Shown here in pieces: positions 63,842 through 64,000 of a stretch of DNA of 64,000 nucleotides. Where the stretch lies: NCBI GenBank assembly GCA_024233975.1, contig JACKOX010000005.1, positions 1-64,000 of the forward strand. Reading direction: 5' to 3'. The DNA comes from Rhodanobacteraceae bacterium. GTDB lineage: Bacteria; Pseudomonadota; Gammaproteobacteria; Xanthomonadales; Xanthomonadaceae. Numbering within the stretch: the stretch's first letter is position 1; each line of letters starts with the position of its first letter. The notes beneath the pieces are model-generated. The model was not told the DNA's origin, did no database searches, and saw only the letters and a list, made by a program, of their open reading frames with translations. Made by a program: the position numbers and the translations under genes.

Positions 63842-64000
63842 GTGCTTGAACTGCTGATGGCCGGCGGCTGGGTGATGTGGCCGATTCTCATCTGCTCGGC
63901 GATTGCCCTCGCCATCATCCTTGAACGTTTCTGGACGTTGCGCCGCAGCACGGTGCTGCCGCCGCGGCTGGGTGACGAAGTCCGTGCCTGGGCCAGCAGC
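63842..64000 (+). CDS. exbB: ExbB/TolQ-family proton channel (partial, 5' end only)
   Basis: The first 53 residues are seen, starting with GTG after AAGGAG: LELLMAGGWVMWPILICSAIALAIILERFWTLRRS. The start and first helix (GGWVMWPILICSAIALAIILERF) match ExbB/MotA-TolQ proteins, which use the proton gradient to drive TonB-type transport. The gene continues past the right edge. It stands 73 bases after comEC, as in Xanthomonas, where exbD, msbA and lpxK usually follow. Confidence 0.88.
   Translation, partial: MLELLMAGGWVMWPILICSAIALAIILERFWTLRRSTVLPPRLGDEVRAWASS

Noticed and set aside
62374..63951. 525-codon minus-strand ORF across comEC
   Set aside because: Gln/Arg-rich shadow with no recognisable domain.

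Overview
The window reads as chromosome of a G+C-rich gammaproteobacterium, most likely of the Xanthomonadales/Lysobacterales. The evidence is gene order: rpsF-rpsR-rplI-dnaB-alr; nudJ-mnmA-hflD; clpS-clpA-infA-aat-trxB-ftsK-lolA-rarA-serS; sdhCDAB followed by sdhE, a ygfX-like gene, lolC, lolD, comEC and exbB. Several large secreted proteins carry a short IF-x-DGFE-like motif. The genus cannot be fixed from the sequence alone.

Layout. (1) 1-3393, minus strand: asnS leads a tightly overlapping run with a TTG-started 107-aa protein, a two-helix membrane protein, a PaiB-like flavoprotein and an SDR protein cut by the window edge. An IscA/HesB-type Fe-S protein faces it at 3524. (2) 3932-10503: an accessory island of six minus-strand genes (methyltransferase, HpcH-type aldolase, epimerase, polyprenyl-phosphate-type GT2, second methyltransferase, 2OG-oxygenase-like protein). 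A polytopic membrane glycosyltransferase-like gene diverges from it. Every gene is interrupted by frameshifts, several next to homopolymers, so sequence error is at least as likely as decay. (3) 10.5-18.4 kb: ribosomal/replication operon, alanine racemase, CPD photolyase, a wax ester synthase/DGAT-like acyltransferase, then hflD, mnmA (one frameshift) and nudJ on the minus strand.

(4) 20-39.5 kb: a block that follows the enterobacterial clpS-to-serS order. It lacks cydCD, has alanine dehydrogenase where lrp sits in E. coli, and carries inserts: a 668-aa secreted protein, an IS30 element between ftsK and lolA, a CSLREA beta-helix protein, and a crcB-DUF190 pair with a recognisable fluoride riboswitch. 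(5) 39.5-52.5 kb: an outer-membrane barrel, a c-di-GMP phosphodiesterase and a periplasmic cupredoxin in one operon; AlkB; a glycine-zipper lipoprotein; glutaryl-CoA dehydrogenase; a secreted TIM-barrel-like protein; a single-chain E1 2-oxoacid dehydrogenase; a cyclase-FHA fusion; and an orphan PhnD-like binding protein. (6) 52.6-64 kb: ygfZ, a previously easy-to-miss 58-aa DUF1674 (SDHAF4-type) gene, succinate dehydrogenase with its assembly factors, the lipoprotein exporter LolCD, DUF1203, the DNA-uptake channel ComEC and the start of ExbB.

Most of the window is housekeeping. The least explained parts are the 3.9-10.5 kb putative glycan-modification island, the cupredoxin/phosphodiesterase/barrel operon, the terminal IF-x-DGFE motif on secreted proteins, and the structured rpsR-rplI spacer. 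No tRNA, rRNA or CRISPR array was recognised.
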